Source: Paracoccus pantotrophus (GTDB taxonomy: Bacteria > Pseudomonadota > Alphaproteobacteria > Rhodobacterales > Rhodobacteraceae). From it: a stretch of DNA of 64,000 nucleotides. Every line of letters starts with the position of its first letter. Position 1 is the first letter of the stretch. The stretch is from NCBI RefSeq assembly GCF_008824185.1, contig NZ_CP044425.1:310001-374000 (forward strand), read 5' to 3'. Below are positions 18,073-26,336 of this stretch, piece after piece. The translations under genes and the position numbers were made by a program. The notes beneath the pieces were generated by a model that saw only the letters and a program-made list of their open reading frames with translations, did not search any database and was not told the origin of the DNA.

Positions 18073-18535
18073 CGGCCCGTTCTGCCGGCAGGCCCATCGC
18101 ATGCGGGGCGCGCAGGCCGACCTGCACGCGGTTCCACAGGTTGATCGCGCCGATGGCCAGCGTCAGCCAGGCGCGCTCGTCCGGGGAAAAGGCCGCCTCG
18201 ACCGCCTGCCAATCCGCATCCGGCGCCCCGGTCTGGGCGATCAGCGTCAGCGCCTCGGTCCAGGCCAGCGCCGCGCGCTCGCGGTCGGAAAACAGCGGGC
18301 TGTCGCGCCAGCCGGCGACCATGTGCAGGCGCAGATGGGTCTCGCCGTCCTGCAACGCCTCGGCCACGTGCATCTGGATGCAGAAGGCGCAGCCATTGAT
18401 CTGCGAGGCGCGCAGCTTGACCAGATGCAGCAGCTTCGGCTCCAGCGGGCCGGCCTGCAGCGCGGCCTCGAAGCCTGTCAGCGCGCGATAGCCGGTCCTG
18501 GCGCGGTCGAAATGATCGGTCATGCGGGGTGTCAT
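18062..18535 (-). CDS. Carboxymuconolactone decarboxylase/AhpD-like protein, ECF41 partner
   Basis: 157 residues; the ATG at 18535 has GGAG 7 bases upstream and is preferred over 18523. The AhpD-like CxxC...H active site is seen as NGCAFCIQMH near residue 55. Such proteins are peroxidase- or disulfide-reductase-like and are the standard target gene of ECF41 sigma factors (the COE group: carboxymuconolactone decarboxylase, oxidoreductase, epimerase). The gene lies directly before the sigma gene and behind a promoter matching the ECF41 pattern, so the pair should be autoregulated. Confidence 0.9.
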   Translation of the reverse strand: MTPRMTDHFDRARTGYRALTGFEAALQAGPLEPKLLHLVKLRASQINGCAFCIQMHVAEALQDGETHLRLHMVAGWRDSPLFSDRERAALAWTEALTLIAQTGAPDADWQAVEAAFSPDERAWLTLAIGAINLWNRVQVGLRAPHAMGLPAERADAA

Positions 18536-18566
18536 CGGTTGCTCCGTTCTGCTGTTGCACCGGCTT

Positions 18567-18593
18567 GACGAGGCAGCGCCCGGAAATGTGACA
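18567..18593 (-). promoter_or_regulatory. ECF41-type promoter
   Basis: Reading on the minus strand: TGTCACA (18593-18587), 16 bases, CGTC (18570-18567), then 31 bases to the ATG at 18535. The reported ECF41 promoter pattern, as I remember it, is TGTCACA at -35 and CGTC at -10 with this spacing. Confidence 0.75.
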
Positions 18594-18635
18594 TCGGCCC
18601 GCAAGAATATCCACGGCCGCCGCCAGTCCGCCCGG

Positions 18636-19778
18636 TCAGGCCACGCGCCTGCCCTGCACCCAGGCGCCGCGCAGCGCCCCCGCCTCGCCGATGCGGGCGA
18701 CGCGGATCACGTCGGCGCGCGCCCCGGCCGCAAGCCGGCCGCGATCCCCGAGCCCGGTCGCCTCGGCCGGGGCCTGGGTCACGGTGGCGATGCCGCGCGC
18801 CATGTCGCCCCAGAGATCGCCCAAAAGCAGCGCCGCCGACAGCAGCGACGAGGGCACGTAGTCCGAGGACAGGATGTCCAGAAGCCCCGCCTCGGCCAGA
18901 TCCGCCGCCGCGACATTGCCGGAATGGCTGCCGCCGCGGATCAGGTTCGGCGCCCCCATCATCACCCGGATGCCGTGGTCGCGGCAGGCCCGCGCCGCCT
19001 CGGCCGTGGTCGGGAATTCGGCGAAATGCGCGCCATGCCCGGCCGAAACCGCGACCTGCGCCGCCGTGGTGTCGTCATGGCTGGCCAGCACCGCGCCATA
19101 GCGCCGCGCCTCGGCCACCGCCGTTTCCTCGTGCAGCGCGCCCAGCCGGTCGCGCAGGGCGCGCTGGCTGGCGACATGGTCGGCAAAGCCCTCGTCCGAC
19201 AGGCCGTGCTTGCCGCAGACGTAGTCCTTGAGCTTGGAGAGGTCGCGGAACTGCCGCTCTCCGGGCGTGTGGTCCATCAGGCTGACGATGCCGATGCGGT
19301 CCCGGGGGCCGAATTTCGCCATCTCGGCCACCAGGGTTTCGGAACAGACCTCGGCCCGCAGGTGCAGGAAATGGCTGATCTTCAGCGCGCCCATGGCGCG
19401 CAGCTCCAGGATCTCGTCGGCCAGCGCCCGGGCATATTCGCCATAGTTCGCCTTGCCGTCCGACACGACCGAGCCGACGCGCAGCGCGTCGAAGACCGTG
19501 GTGATGCCCACGCTGGCCAGTTCGCCGTCATGGGCCAGGATCGCCGCCTGATGCGGCCAATGCACCCGAGGCCGCGGCTGGATGTGCCGCTCCAGATTGT
19601 CGGTATGCAGTTCGATCAGGCCCGGCAGCACCAGATCGCCTTCGCAATCCAGCGCGCCCGTCGGCACCGTCCGGCCCGGATCGATGGCGGCGATGCGGCC
19701 ATCCGCCATGCGCAGCGCGCCGCGGATCACCTCGCCCGGCAGGATAAGCGTGGCATTGGCAAGGATCGTCTCGGTCAT
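18636..19778 (-). CDS. phnM: Alpha-D-ribose 1-methylphosphonate 5-triphosphate diphosphatase PhnM
   Basis: 380 residues, family length. Amidohydrolase fold with the metal-binding GLIELHTDNLERH motif near residue 55, ASHDDTTAAQ near residue 230 and SSDYVPSSLL near residue 300. PhnM removes pyrophosphate from ribose 1-phosphonate 5-triphosphate made by PhnGHIL, giving the substrate of the PhnJ C-P lyase. It is separated from the phnG-N run by the DUF1045 gene on the other strand, so it is a distinct transcription unit with its own upstream region holding a Pho-box-like repeat. Confidence 0.95.
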   Translation of the reverse strand: MTETILANATLILPGEVIRGALRMADGRIAAIDPGRTVPTGALDCEGDLVLPGLIELHTDNLERHIQPRPRVHWPHQAAILAHDGELASVGITTVFDALRVGSVVSDGKANYGEYARALADEILELRAMGALKISHFLHLRAEVCSETLVAEMAKFGPRDRIGIVSLMDHTPGERQFRDLSKLKDYVCGKHGLSDEGFADHVASQRALRDRLGALHEETAVAEARRYGAVLASHDDTTAAQVAVSAGHGAHFAEFPTTAEAARACRDHGIRVMMGAPNLIRGGSHSGNVAAADLAEAGLLDILSSDYVPSSLLSAALLLGDLWGDMARGIATVTQAPAEATGLGDRGRLAAGARADVIRVARIGEAGALRGAWVQGRRVA

Positions 19779-19833
19779 TTCGTGCTGTCCTGTCTTGCGT
19801 CTGGCTCCATGGGCGGGCTGAATGCCAGCGCCG

Positions 19834-19855
19834 TGTCACAAGCCTGTGACATGCC
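19834..19855. promoter_or_regulatory. Pho-box-like repeat between phnM and the DUF1045 gene
   Basis: Two adjacent 11-base units, TGTCACAAGCC and TGTGACATGCC, match at 9 of 11 positions, the layout of a PhoB box. The core is also an inverted repeat, TGTCACA-N4-TGTGACA (19834-19851). It lies 19 bases before the DUF1045 gene and 56 bases before phnM, so it could serve both. PhoB binding is inference. Confidence 0.45.
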
Positions 19856-19873
19856 AGCGATAAGAGCCTGCGC

Positions 19874-20554
19874 ATGGAAATCATGAAGCGTTACGCCGTC
19901 TATTACGCCCCGCCCGAGGGGGAATTCGCCCGCCGCGCCGATGCATGGCTGGGCTGGGATGCCACCACGGGCCAGCCGCTGACCCCGCCGGAACTGGGCC
20001 TGCCGGCCGAGGAGATCACCCGCGATCCGCGCCGATACGGCTTTCACGGCACGCTGAAGCCGCCCTTCCGGCTGGCCGAGGGCCGGGATGCCGAAGCATT
20101 GCACCGGGCGGTCGAGGCTCTGGCGGCGCGGCTTTCGCCGGTGATCCTGCCCGGGCTGCGGCTGGCGAGCCTTGGCGGCTTTCTGGCCTTGGTGCCCGAG
20201 GGCGACACCGCGCCGCTGCAAACCCTGGCCGCGACGGTGGTGGCGGCGCTGGACGGCTTTCGCGCGCCCCTGACCGAGGCCGAGATCGCCCGCCGCCGCC
20301 CCGAGCAGCTGACGCCGCGGCAGCGCGAGCTGCTGGAGCTTTGGGGCTATCCCTATGTGATGGAGGAATTCCGCTTCCACCTGACCCTGACCGACCGGCT
20401 GGAGGAACCGCTGGCCGCCGAGGCGGCGCGGATCCTGGAGGCGCATTTCGCCCCGGTCCTGCCCCGGCCCTTCAAGGTCTCGGACCTGTGCCTGTTCGGC
20501 GAGGCCGGGGACGGGCGCTTTCACCTGCTGCATCGCTATACCCTTTCCGGCTGA
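19874..20554 (+). CDS. DUF1045 protein of phosphonate operons (2H phosphoesterase-like)
   Basis: 226 residues; a second in-frame ATG at 19883 is also possible. Two His-x-Thr-like motifs of the 2H phosphoesterase superfamily are visible: GFHGTLKPPF near residue 57 and FHLTLT near residue 170. Proteins of this type (putative phosphonate metabolism protein) are regularly found in alphaproteobacterial phn clusters; a cyclic ribose phosphate or related phosphodiester is a sensible substrate, since PhnJ releases 5-phosphoribosyl 1,2-cyclic phosphate and no phnP is seen here. That substrate is inference. The 3' end overlaps phnN on the other strand by 19 bases. Confidence 0.8.
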   Translation: MEIMKRYAVYYAPPEGEFARRADAWLGWDATTGQPLTPPELGLPAEEITRDPRRYGFHGTLKPPFRLAEGRDAEALHRAVEALAARLSPVILPGLRLASLGGFLALVPEGDTAPLQTLAATVVAALDGFRAPLTEAEIARRRPEQLTPRQRELLELWGYPYVMEEFRFHLTLTDRLEEPLAAEAARILEAHFAPVLPRPFKVSDLCLFGEAGDGRFHLLHRYTLSG

Positions 20555-21069
20555 AGCGCGGCCAGGAACCGGGCAAGCCCCTGTTCCGGCGTGCCGTCGT
20601 TCACCACCACGCGCGGCACGATGCCGGGCGGCAGCGGAAAGCCCGCCCGCGCCAGCCGCGCCGCCTGATCCGCGCCGCTTTCGCGGCCTCGCCCGGCAAG
20701 CCGCCGCGCCAGCACCTCGGGCGGCGCCGTCACCAGCAGCACCGTCAGGCCGGGGAAGCGCGCCCGCGCCTCGGCCAGCACGGCGCGGCTGGCATTGATG
20801 AGCAGCGTCCCCTGCCCGGCCAAGGCCGCGGCCGGGATGCCATAGCCCAGCCCATGCGCGCGCCAATGCAGGGCAAAGGCGCCTGCCCGCTCGCGCGCGG
20901 CGAATTCGGCCTCGGTGACGCCGTCGAAATCCTCGCCGCCCGCCTCGGCCGGGCGGGTGACGACGCGGCGGGCGGCGCGGATGTCAGGCCGCGCGGCGCA
21001 GGCCAGCGCCATCAGCGTGTCCTTGCCCGCGCCCGAGGGGCCGACCACGGCGACCAGCCGCCGGCTCAT
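20536..21069 (-). CDS. phnN: Ribose 1,5-bisphosphate phosphokinase PhnN
   Basis: 177 residues of the guanylate-kinase-like fold. Walker A is VGPSGAGKDTLM at residues 9-20, with a lid-like RRVVTRPAEAGGEDF segment as in PhnN proteins. It phosphorylates ribose 1,5-bisphosphate to PRPP at the end of the C-P lyase pathway. It is last in the phnGHIJKLN run, and its ATG overlaps the phnL stop. Confidence 0.92.
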   Translation of the reverse strand: MSRRLVAVVGPSGAGKDTLMALACAARPDIRAARRVVTRPAEAGGEDFDGVTEAEFAARERAGAFALHWRAHGLGYGIPAAALAGQGTLLINASRAVLAEARARFPGLTVLLVTAPPEVLARRLAGRGRESGADQAARLARAGFPLPPGIVPRVVVNDGTPEQGLARFLAALQPERV

Positions 21070-21749
21070 GCCGCCAGCCCCGGCGTAAAGCCGGTCACGT
21101 CGACCAGCCGGTCGCAGACCCGGTCCCGCGCCCCCTCGTCGTGGAAGATGCCCAGGATCGCCGCGCCGCGGGCCTTGGCCTCCTCGATCAGGCGCAGCAC
21201 CACCTCGCGGTTCTGCGCGTCGAGGCTCGCGGTCGGCTCGTCCAGCAGCAGCGCCGGATAGTCATGGGCGAAGCCGCGGGCGATGTTGACCCGCTGCTGC
21301 TCGCCGCCCGAAAAGGTGGTGGGCGACAGCCGCCACAGCCGCTCGGGGATGTTCAGCCGCGCCAGCAGATCCGCGGCACGCGCCCGCGCCTGCGGGGCCG
21401 GGGTGCCCAGCCGCAACAGCGGCTCGGCCACCACCTCCAGCGTCGGCACGCGCGGCACCACGCGCAGGAACTGGCTGACATGGCCCAGAACCGCGCGGCG
21501 CAAGGCCAGGATCTGCCGCGGCTCGGCCGTGACCACATCGACCTCGCCGATGCGGATCGAGCCGGCCTCGGCCAGGTAATTGCCATAGACCATGCGCATC
21601 AGCGTCGATTTGCCGGCGCCGGACCGGCCGACCAGCCCAACGCATTCGCCGCCGGCCACGCGCAGATGCGCTCCCGCCATCACCGGGATCGCCACGCCGC
21701 CCTGATTGTGCAGGGTAAAGCTTTTCGAAAGGTTCCGGATCTCGATCAT
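21066..21749 (-). CDS. phnL: C-P lyase ABC-type ATPase PhnL
   Basis: 227 residues, one ABC domain. Walker A GRSGAGKST near residue 42, signature FSGGEQQRVNIARG and Walker B LLLDEPTASLDAQNREVV. It has no membrane partner; PhnL supports PhnI-dependent coupling of phosphonate to ribose and associates with the PhnGHIJ(K) core. It overlaps phnN and lies 3 bases after phnK. Confidence 0.93.
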   Translation of the reverse strand: MIEIRNLSKSFTLHNQGGVAIPVMAGAHLRVAGGECVGLVGRSGAGKSTLMRMVYGNYLAEAGSIRIGEVDVVTAEPRQILALRRAVLGHVSQFLRVVPRVPTLEVVAEPLLRLGTPAPQARARAADLLARLNIPERLWRLSPTTFSGGEQQRVNIARGFAHDYPALLLDEPTASLDAQNREVVLRLIEEAKARGAAILGIFHDEGARDRVCDRLVDVTGFTPGLAA

Positions 21750-21752
21750 GGG

Positions 21753-22535
21753 CTACACCTGAAGGACAGAGGACACGAGAAGCTGGGTATAGGCATGCTG
21801 CGGATCGTCCAGCACCTGGTCGGTCAGCCCGCATTCCACCACGCGGCCGGATTTCATCACCATCAGCCGGTCCGCAAGCAGCCGCACCACGGCAAGGTCA
21901 TGGGTCACGATCACCACCGACAGGCCAAGGTCGCGCACCAGCCCGCGCAACAGGTCCAGCAGCCGCGCCTGCACGCTGACGTCAAGCCCGCCGGTGGGTT
22001 CGTCCATGAACACCAGCCGCGGCCCCGTCACCAGGTTGCGGGCGATCTGCAAGCGTTGCTGCATGCCGCCCGAGAAGGCCGAGGGGCGGTCGTCGATCCG
22101 GTCCGCCGCGATCTCGACCCGACCCAGCCAGTCGGTGGCACTCTCGCGGATGGTGGCATAGTTGCGCCCCCCCACGGCCATCAGCCGCTCGCCGACATTG
22201 CCGCCGGCCGAGACGCCCATGCGCAGCCCGTCGCGCGGGTTCTGGTGGACATAGGCCCAGTCGCCGCGCAACAGCCGGCGCCGCTCGGCCTCGGAGAAAG
22301 CCAGCACATCGGCGCCGTCGAACAGGATCCGCCCCTCGTCCGGGCGCTGGTGCCCGGCAAGGCAGGACAGCAACGTCGATTTCCCCGAACCGCTTTCGCC
22401 GACGATGCCCAGCACCTCGCCGGGATAAAGGTCGAAGCCGACGCCCATGCAGCCGATCCGGGCACCGTAGCGTTTCGTCAGGCCCTGCACCGACAGCAGT
22501 GGTGCGGCGGTGATGGCGTTCTGCATCAGGGTCAT
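21753..22535 (-). CDS. phnK: C-P lyase ABC-type ATPase PhnK
   Basis: 260 residues from the ATG at 22535; longer readings would run into phnJ. Walker A GESGSGKSTLLSC, a YVHQNPRDGLRMGVSAGGNVGE Q-loop region, signature FSGGMQQRLQIARNL and Walker B LVFMDEPTGGLDVS. PhnK docks on PhnJ in the C-P lyase core complex. It overlaps the phnJ stop by 4 bases. Confidence 0.94.
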   Translation of the reverse strand: MTLMQNAITAAPLLSVQGLTKRYGARIGCMGVGFDLYPGEVLGIVGESGSGKSTLLSCLAGHQRPDEGRILFDGADVLAFSEAERRRLLRGDWAYVHQNPRDGLRMGVSAGGNVGERLMAVGGRNYATIRESATDWLGRVEIAADRIDDRPSAFSGGMQQRLQIARNLVTGPRLVFMDEPTGGLDVSVQARLLDLLRGLVRDLGLSVVIVTHDLAVVRLLADRLMVMKSGRVVECGLTDQVLDDPQHAYTQLLVSSVLQV

Positions 22536-23404
22536 GGCGTGGCTCCTTGCGGCGACAGGCGGCCGCGATGCCCCTGTGCCCGGCGCGAGGCGCAGAAATC
22601 GGTGTCGGAACAGACGAACATGCGCGTGCCGCGGTCGTCGGTGATGACCTCGTCCAGATAGCTGCCGGCCGAGCCGCAGAGGTCGCATGCGTGATCGGCC
22701 TTCGAGGCGACAAAGGGATGGTCCTCGAAATCCAGGCTGACCACATCCGAATATGGCGGCACGGCATAGATGCGCGCCTCGCGCCCGGCGCCGAACAGCT
22801 GGATCGCCGGGTTGCCGGCCAGCTTCGGATTGTCGAATTTCGGGATCGGCGAGGGGTCCATGACATAGCGCCCCTCGACCCGCACCGGATAGGCATAGGC
22901 GGTCGCGATCTCGCCATGCCGGGCGATGTCCTCGTAAAGCTTGACATGCATCAGCCCGTATTCCTCAAGCTCGTGCATCTTGCGCGTCTCGGTCTCTCGC
23001 GGCTCCAGAAAGCGCAGGGGCTCGGGGATCGGCACCTGGTAGACCAGGATCTGCCCCTCGGCCAGCGGCTGCTCGGGGATGCGGTGGCGGGTCTGGATCA
23101 CCGTGGCCTCCGCAGTGCGCTCGGTGGTCTCGACCCCCGCCGTGCGCTGGAAGAAGCGGCGGATCGACACGGCATTGGTGGTGTCGTCGGCGCCCTGGTC
23201 GATGACCTTCAGCCGGTCGTCCGGGGTCAGGCAGGCCGCCGTCACCTGCACGCCGCCAGTGCCCCAGCCATAGGGCATGGGCATCTCGCGGCTGGCGAAG
23301 GGCACCTGATAGCCGGGCACCGCCAACGCCTTCAGAAGCGCGCGGCGGATCATCCGCTTGGTCTGTTCGTCCAGATAGGCGAAATTATAGGCTTGGTCGG
23401 TCAT
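22532..23404 (-). CDS. phnJ: Carbon-phosphorus lyase PhnJ
   Basis: 290 residues. Radical SAM enzyme that breaks the C-P bond of ribose 1-phosphonate 5-phosphate. The four cysteines sit at residues 240, 243, 265 and 271 (pattern CX2CX21CX5C), the same spacing as E. coli PhnJ (241, 244, 266, 272), so the iron-sulfur ligands and the thiyl-radical cysteine are all kept. A GWGTGGVQVT glycine-radical region lies near residue 50. It overlaps phnI and phnK by 4 bases each. It should be catalytically intact. Confidence 0.97.
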   Translation of the reverse strand: MTDQAYNFAYLDEQTKRMIRRALLKALAVPGYQVPFASREMPMPYGWGTGGVQVTAACLTPDDRLKVIDQGADDTTNAVSIRRFFQRTAGVETTERTAEATVIQTRHRIPEQPLAEGQILVYQVPIPEPLRFLEPRETETRKMHELEEYGLMHVKLYEDIARHGEIATAYAYPVRVEGRYVMDPSPIPKFDNPKLAGNPAIQLFGAGREARIYAVPPYSDVVSLDFEDHPFVASKADHACDLCGSAGSYLDEVITDDRGTRMFVCSDTDFCASRRAQGHRGRLSPQGATP

Positions 23405-24483
23405 TCCGCCGCCTCCTGCATCTGCACGGCCTCGCGCCGCATGCGCCGGACCAGTTCCAGCTCGGCCTGGAAATCGACGTAATGCGGCAGCTTGATATGT
23501 TCGAGGAAACCCGTCGACTGGATGTTGTCGCAATGGCTTAGCACGAATTCCTCATCCTGCGCGGGGGCGCCGGTGAAATCCTCGCCCAGTTCCTGCCAGC
23601 GCAGGGCGCGGTCGACCAGCGACATGGAAATCGCCTTGCGTTCCGACTGGCCCATGACCAGGCCATAGCCGCGGGTGAATTGCGGCGGCTCGGTCTTCGA
23701 GCCCTTGAACTGGTTCACCGTGTCGCATTCGGTCAGCTCGACCTCGCCGATCTCGACGGCGAAACCCAGCTCGGGCAGCTCCACCTCGACCGCGACGCGG
23801 CCGATGCGCAATTCGCCGACAAAGGCATGGGTGCGGCCATAGCCGCGCTGCGTGGAATAGGCCAGCGACAGGGTGAAGCCCTCGTCCGCCCGCGCCAGCG
23901 CCTGCAGGCGCAGCGCGCGCGAGGCCGGCAGTTCCAGCGGCTGGCGGGTCAGGTCGGGGGCGGGCGTGTCCTCGGCCGGCTGCTGCTCGATCAGCCCGTC
24001 GCGGTCCAGCAGGCCGGTGACATGCGGCACCGGCTCGTCCGAGACAGGCGCCATGGGGGCGGGCGGCGGCGTGCCTTCGGCGGCCAGCGCGAAGTCCAGC
24101 AGGCGGTGGGTATAGTCGAAGGTCGGGCCCAGCACCTGCCCGCCCGGCAGATCCTTGAAGGTGGCCGAGACGCGGCGATCGACCGCCATCGCCGCCGTAT
24201 CGACCGGGCGCGAGGCGCCGAAACGCGGCAATGTGGTGCGATAGGCGCGGATCAGGAACACCGCCTCGATCAGGTCGCCGCGCGCCTGCTTGATCGCCAG
24301 CGCGGCGAGGTCGGGATCGTAAAGCGAGCCCTCGGCCATCACCCGGTTTACCGCCAGCGCCATCTGCTCGCGGATCTGGGCCACGGTCAGCTCGGGGACC
24401 GCGGGATCGCCGCGGCGTTCCTCGGCCAGCCAGGCATGGGCGGCGTCGATGGCGCGCTCGCCCCCTTTGACGGCGACATACAT
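23401..24483 (-). CDS. phnI: C-P lyase core protein PhnI
   Basis: 360 residues, normal length. It starts MYVAVKGGERAIDAAHAWL and contains the conserved EGSLYDPDLAALAIKQARGD and ATFKDLPGGQVLGPTFDYTHRLLDFAL segments of PhnI. It carries out the first committed step with PhnG, PhnH and PhnL, displacing adenine from ATP with phosphonate. It shares bases with both phnH and phnJ, so the run is one transcript. Confidence 0.96.
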   Translation of the reverse strand: MYVAVKGGERAIDAAHAWLAEERRGDPAVPELTVAQIREQMALAVNRVMAEGSLYDPDLAALAIKQARGDLIEAVFLIRAYRTTLPRFGASRPVDTAAMAVDRRVSATFKDLPGGQVLGPTFDYTHRLLDFALAAEGTPPPAPMAPVSDEPVPHVTGLLDRDGLIEQQPAEDTPAPDLTRQPLELPASRALRLQALARADEGFTLSLAYSTQRGYGRTHAFVGELRIGRVAVEVELPELGFAVEIGEVELTECDTVNQFKGSKTEPPQFTRGYGLVMGQSERKAISMSLVDRALRWQELGEDFTGAPAQDEEFVLSHCDNIQSTGFLEHIKLPHYVDFQAELELVRRMRREAVQMQEAAE

Positions 24484-25049
24484 CAGGCGTCCTCCACGAT
24501 GGTGCTGCGCGGCAGGGCGGCAAGGCGCGCGCCGCAGGTCAGGATGCAATCGAGGCCCAGCGGGAACAGCGCCCGGTTGGCGCGGAAGCCGGCAGTTTCG
24601 GGCAGCGAAAGCCGCGCCTCGGTTTCGATGCCAGGGCCGGTCAGGCGGGCGCCCTCTGCCTCCAGCCGGTCCAGATCCACGATCAGCGTGGCCGAGCGGT
24701 CGGGATAGGACGGCTCGCCGATGCGAAAGCGGCTGACCGGTTGCAGCGCATCCCAGCGGCCAAGCGCGAATTGCGCCTGATCGGCCGCAACCAGCGGCGC
24801 GCCGGTGTGAAAGCCGATCCAGCCGCGCAGCGCCTCGCAATCCGCGGCGCCGGCCAGATGCAGCGGCGTGGTGGCGTCGGTCAGGGTCAAGAGCGCCACC
24901 CCGGCCGCGACCGAGATCGGCGCGGGCGGCCGGGCGCCCTGCACGGCAAAGATGCGGCCGGGCCGGGCCATGGCCTCCAAGAGCGCGCGAAAGGCATGGG
25001 CGGATTGGGTCGAGGGGTCGGCGAAACCGCCGGTCAGGATGGCGTTCAT
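24483..25049 (-). CDS. phnH: C-P lyase core protein PhnH
   Basis: 188 residues, beginning MNAILTGGFADPSTQSAHAF, with an FRALLEAMARPGRI segment that is strongly conserved in PhnH. A structural subunit of the PhnGHIJ core complex with a pyridoxal-transferase-like fold and no known cofactor. It overlaps the phnG end by 4 bases and phnI by one base. Confidence 0.95.
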   Translation of the reverse strand: MNAILTGGFADPSTQSAHAFRALLEAMARPGRIFAVQGARPPAPISVAAGVALLTLTDATTPLHLAGAADCEALRGWIGFHTGAPLVAADQAQFALGRWDALQPVSRFRIGEPSYPDRSATLIVDLDRLEAEGARLTGPGIETEARLSLPETAGFRANRALFPLGLDCILTCGARLAALPRSTIVEDA

Positions 25050-25498
25050 GCGTCCTCTCCGCGCAGCATGGTGAAGAATTCGACGCGGGTGGCGGCGGCC
25101 TTGGCGGCGCGGGTGGCGCGGGCTTCGGCGGCCTCCTGGCGCAGCGGGCCCAGCACCTGCGCCGCAATCTGCGGCGCCGCATCGGTCTGCATCAGCGCAT
25201 CGGCGACGGCGGCGCGGGCGGCATGGGCCTTGTCGCGGCCCTGCACGCAGGCATGGCCCACCGCCCCGCCCGACAACCGGACCGAGCAGCGGGTCACGGT
25301 CATCTCGCCCAGGTTGAAGGGCGCGCCGGTGCCGCCGATGCGGCCCTGCACCATCACGGTGCCGATCTCGGGCGCACGCAGCATCTCATGCGCCGGCAAT
25401 TCGGGCAGCAGCGCCGCCAGCCGCCCCGGCGGCGCCTTGGCCAGCGCCGAGATCCAGTCGCGGCGCGCAGCGGTTTCAGGATGGGGAGAGTGGGACAT
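25046..25498 (-). CDS. phnG: C-P lyase core protein PhnG
   Basis: 150 residues from the ATG at 25498 (MSHSPHPETAARRDW); a longer frame would run through the operator. Conserved GTVMVQGRIGGTGAPFNLGEMTVTR region present, with the GHACVQGRDKAHA segment that follows. First gene of the phnGHIJKLN run and part of the core complex. Transcription should start in the phnF-phnG gap, where a long inverted repeat lies. Confidence 0.94.
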   Translation of the reverse strand: MSHSPHPETAARRDWISALAKAPPGRLAALLPELPAHEMLRAPEIGTVMVQGRIGGTGAPFNLGEMTVTRCSVRLSGGAVGHACVQGRDKAHAARAAVADALMQTDAAPQIAAQVLGPLRQEAAEARATRAAKAAATRVEFFTMLRGEDA

Positions 25499-25523
25499 TC
25501 CGGGCCTCGACAAGCTTGCGGGT

Positions 25524-25551
25524 TTGTCTAGTTTTCTATACAACTAGACAA
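25524..25551. promoter_or_regulatory. PhnF operator candidate between phnG and phnF
   Basis: Perfect 10-base arms TTGTCTAGTT (25524-25533) and AACTAGACAA (25542-25551) flank an 8-base AT-rich centre. The repeat lies 25 bases before phnG and 65 bases before phnF, on the axis between the two. A GntR-family dimer such as PhnF would be the natural binder, repressing both genes. Confidence 0.75.
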
Positions 25552-25616
25552 GTAATAGCCCGACCGCCGATTCGGCTCAAGGTCCGGCCTCGTGAATTTT
25601 TGGTGACGGAGGCAAG

Positions 25617-26336
25617 ATGGCCCGCAGTCCGATCTGGAAATCCATCGCCGACACGCTGGCCGGTGAAATCGCCGGGGGGCATTACCACCCCGGCGACAAG
25701 CTGCCCTCCGAGGCGGTGCTGGCGGCGCGTTTCGGCGTCAATCGCCATACCGTGCGCCACGCGCTGGCCGCGCTGGCCGAGGCGGGGACGGTGCGCTCGC
25801 GTCGCGGGGCCGGGGTTTTCGTCGCGGCGCGGCCCACCGATTATCCGCTGGGCCTGCGGGTGCGGTTTCACCAGAACATCACCGCCTCGGGCCGCACGCC
25901 CTCGCGCCGGCTGACGCTGACCGAGACGCGCGCCGCCAATGCCGAGGAGGCCGAGGCGCTGCGCCTTGGCCCCGGCAGCCCGGTGCATGTGGTCGAGGGC
26001 GTGTCGCTGGTCGATGGCCAGCCGGTGGCGGTGTTCCGCTCGGTCTTCGATGCCGGACGCTTCCCCGGGCTTTTGCGGCATGTGGTGGCGATCCCCTCGG
26101 TCACGGCGGCGCTGGCGGAATGCGGGCTGAGGGACTACACCCGCGCCTCGACCCGGCTGACGGCGGAACTGGCGCCGGCGGTGATGGCGCTGGCGCTGGA
26201 GGTGCCGGAGGGCGCACCGGTGCTGCGTTCGGTGGCGGTGAACGTGGACGCGGGCGGCGTGCCGGTGGAATACGGCACCACCTGGTTCGCCGGCGACCGC
26301 GTCACGCTGACCCTGCGCCCCGAGGATGCCCTCTAG
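25617..26336 (+). CDS. phnF: GntR-family regulator PhnF
   Basis: 239 residues. Winged helix-turn-helix of the GntR type at residues 1-75 (YHPGDKLPSEAVLAARFGVNRHTVRHAL), then a UTRA/HutC-type ligand domain with LTLTETRAANAEEAEAL and GSPVHVVEGVSLVDGQPVAV. It faces away from phnG and should repress the C-P lyase run through the palindrome between them. Its last 3 bases overlap the 3' end of the interrupted phnE2 on the other strand. Confidence 0.92.
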   Translation: MARSPIWKSIADTLAGEIAGGHYHPGDKLPSEAVLAARFGVNRHTVRHALAALAEAGTVRSRRGAGVFVAARPTDYPLGLRVRFHQNITASGRTPSRRLTLTETRAANAEEAEALRLGPGSPVHVVEGVSLVDGQPVAVFRSVFDAGRFPGLLRHVVAIPSVTAALAECGLRDYTRASTRLTAELAPAVMALALEVPEGAPVLRSVAVNVDAGGVPVEYGTTWFAGDRVTLTLRPEDAL

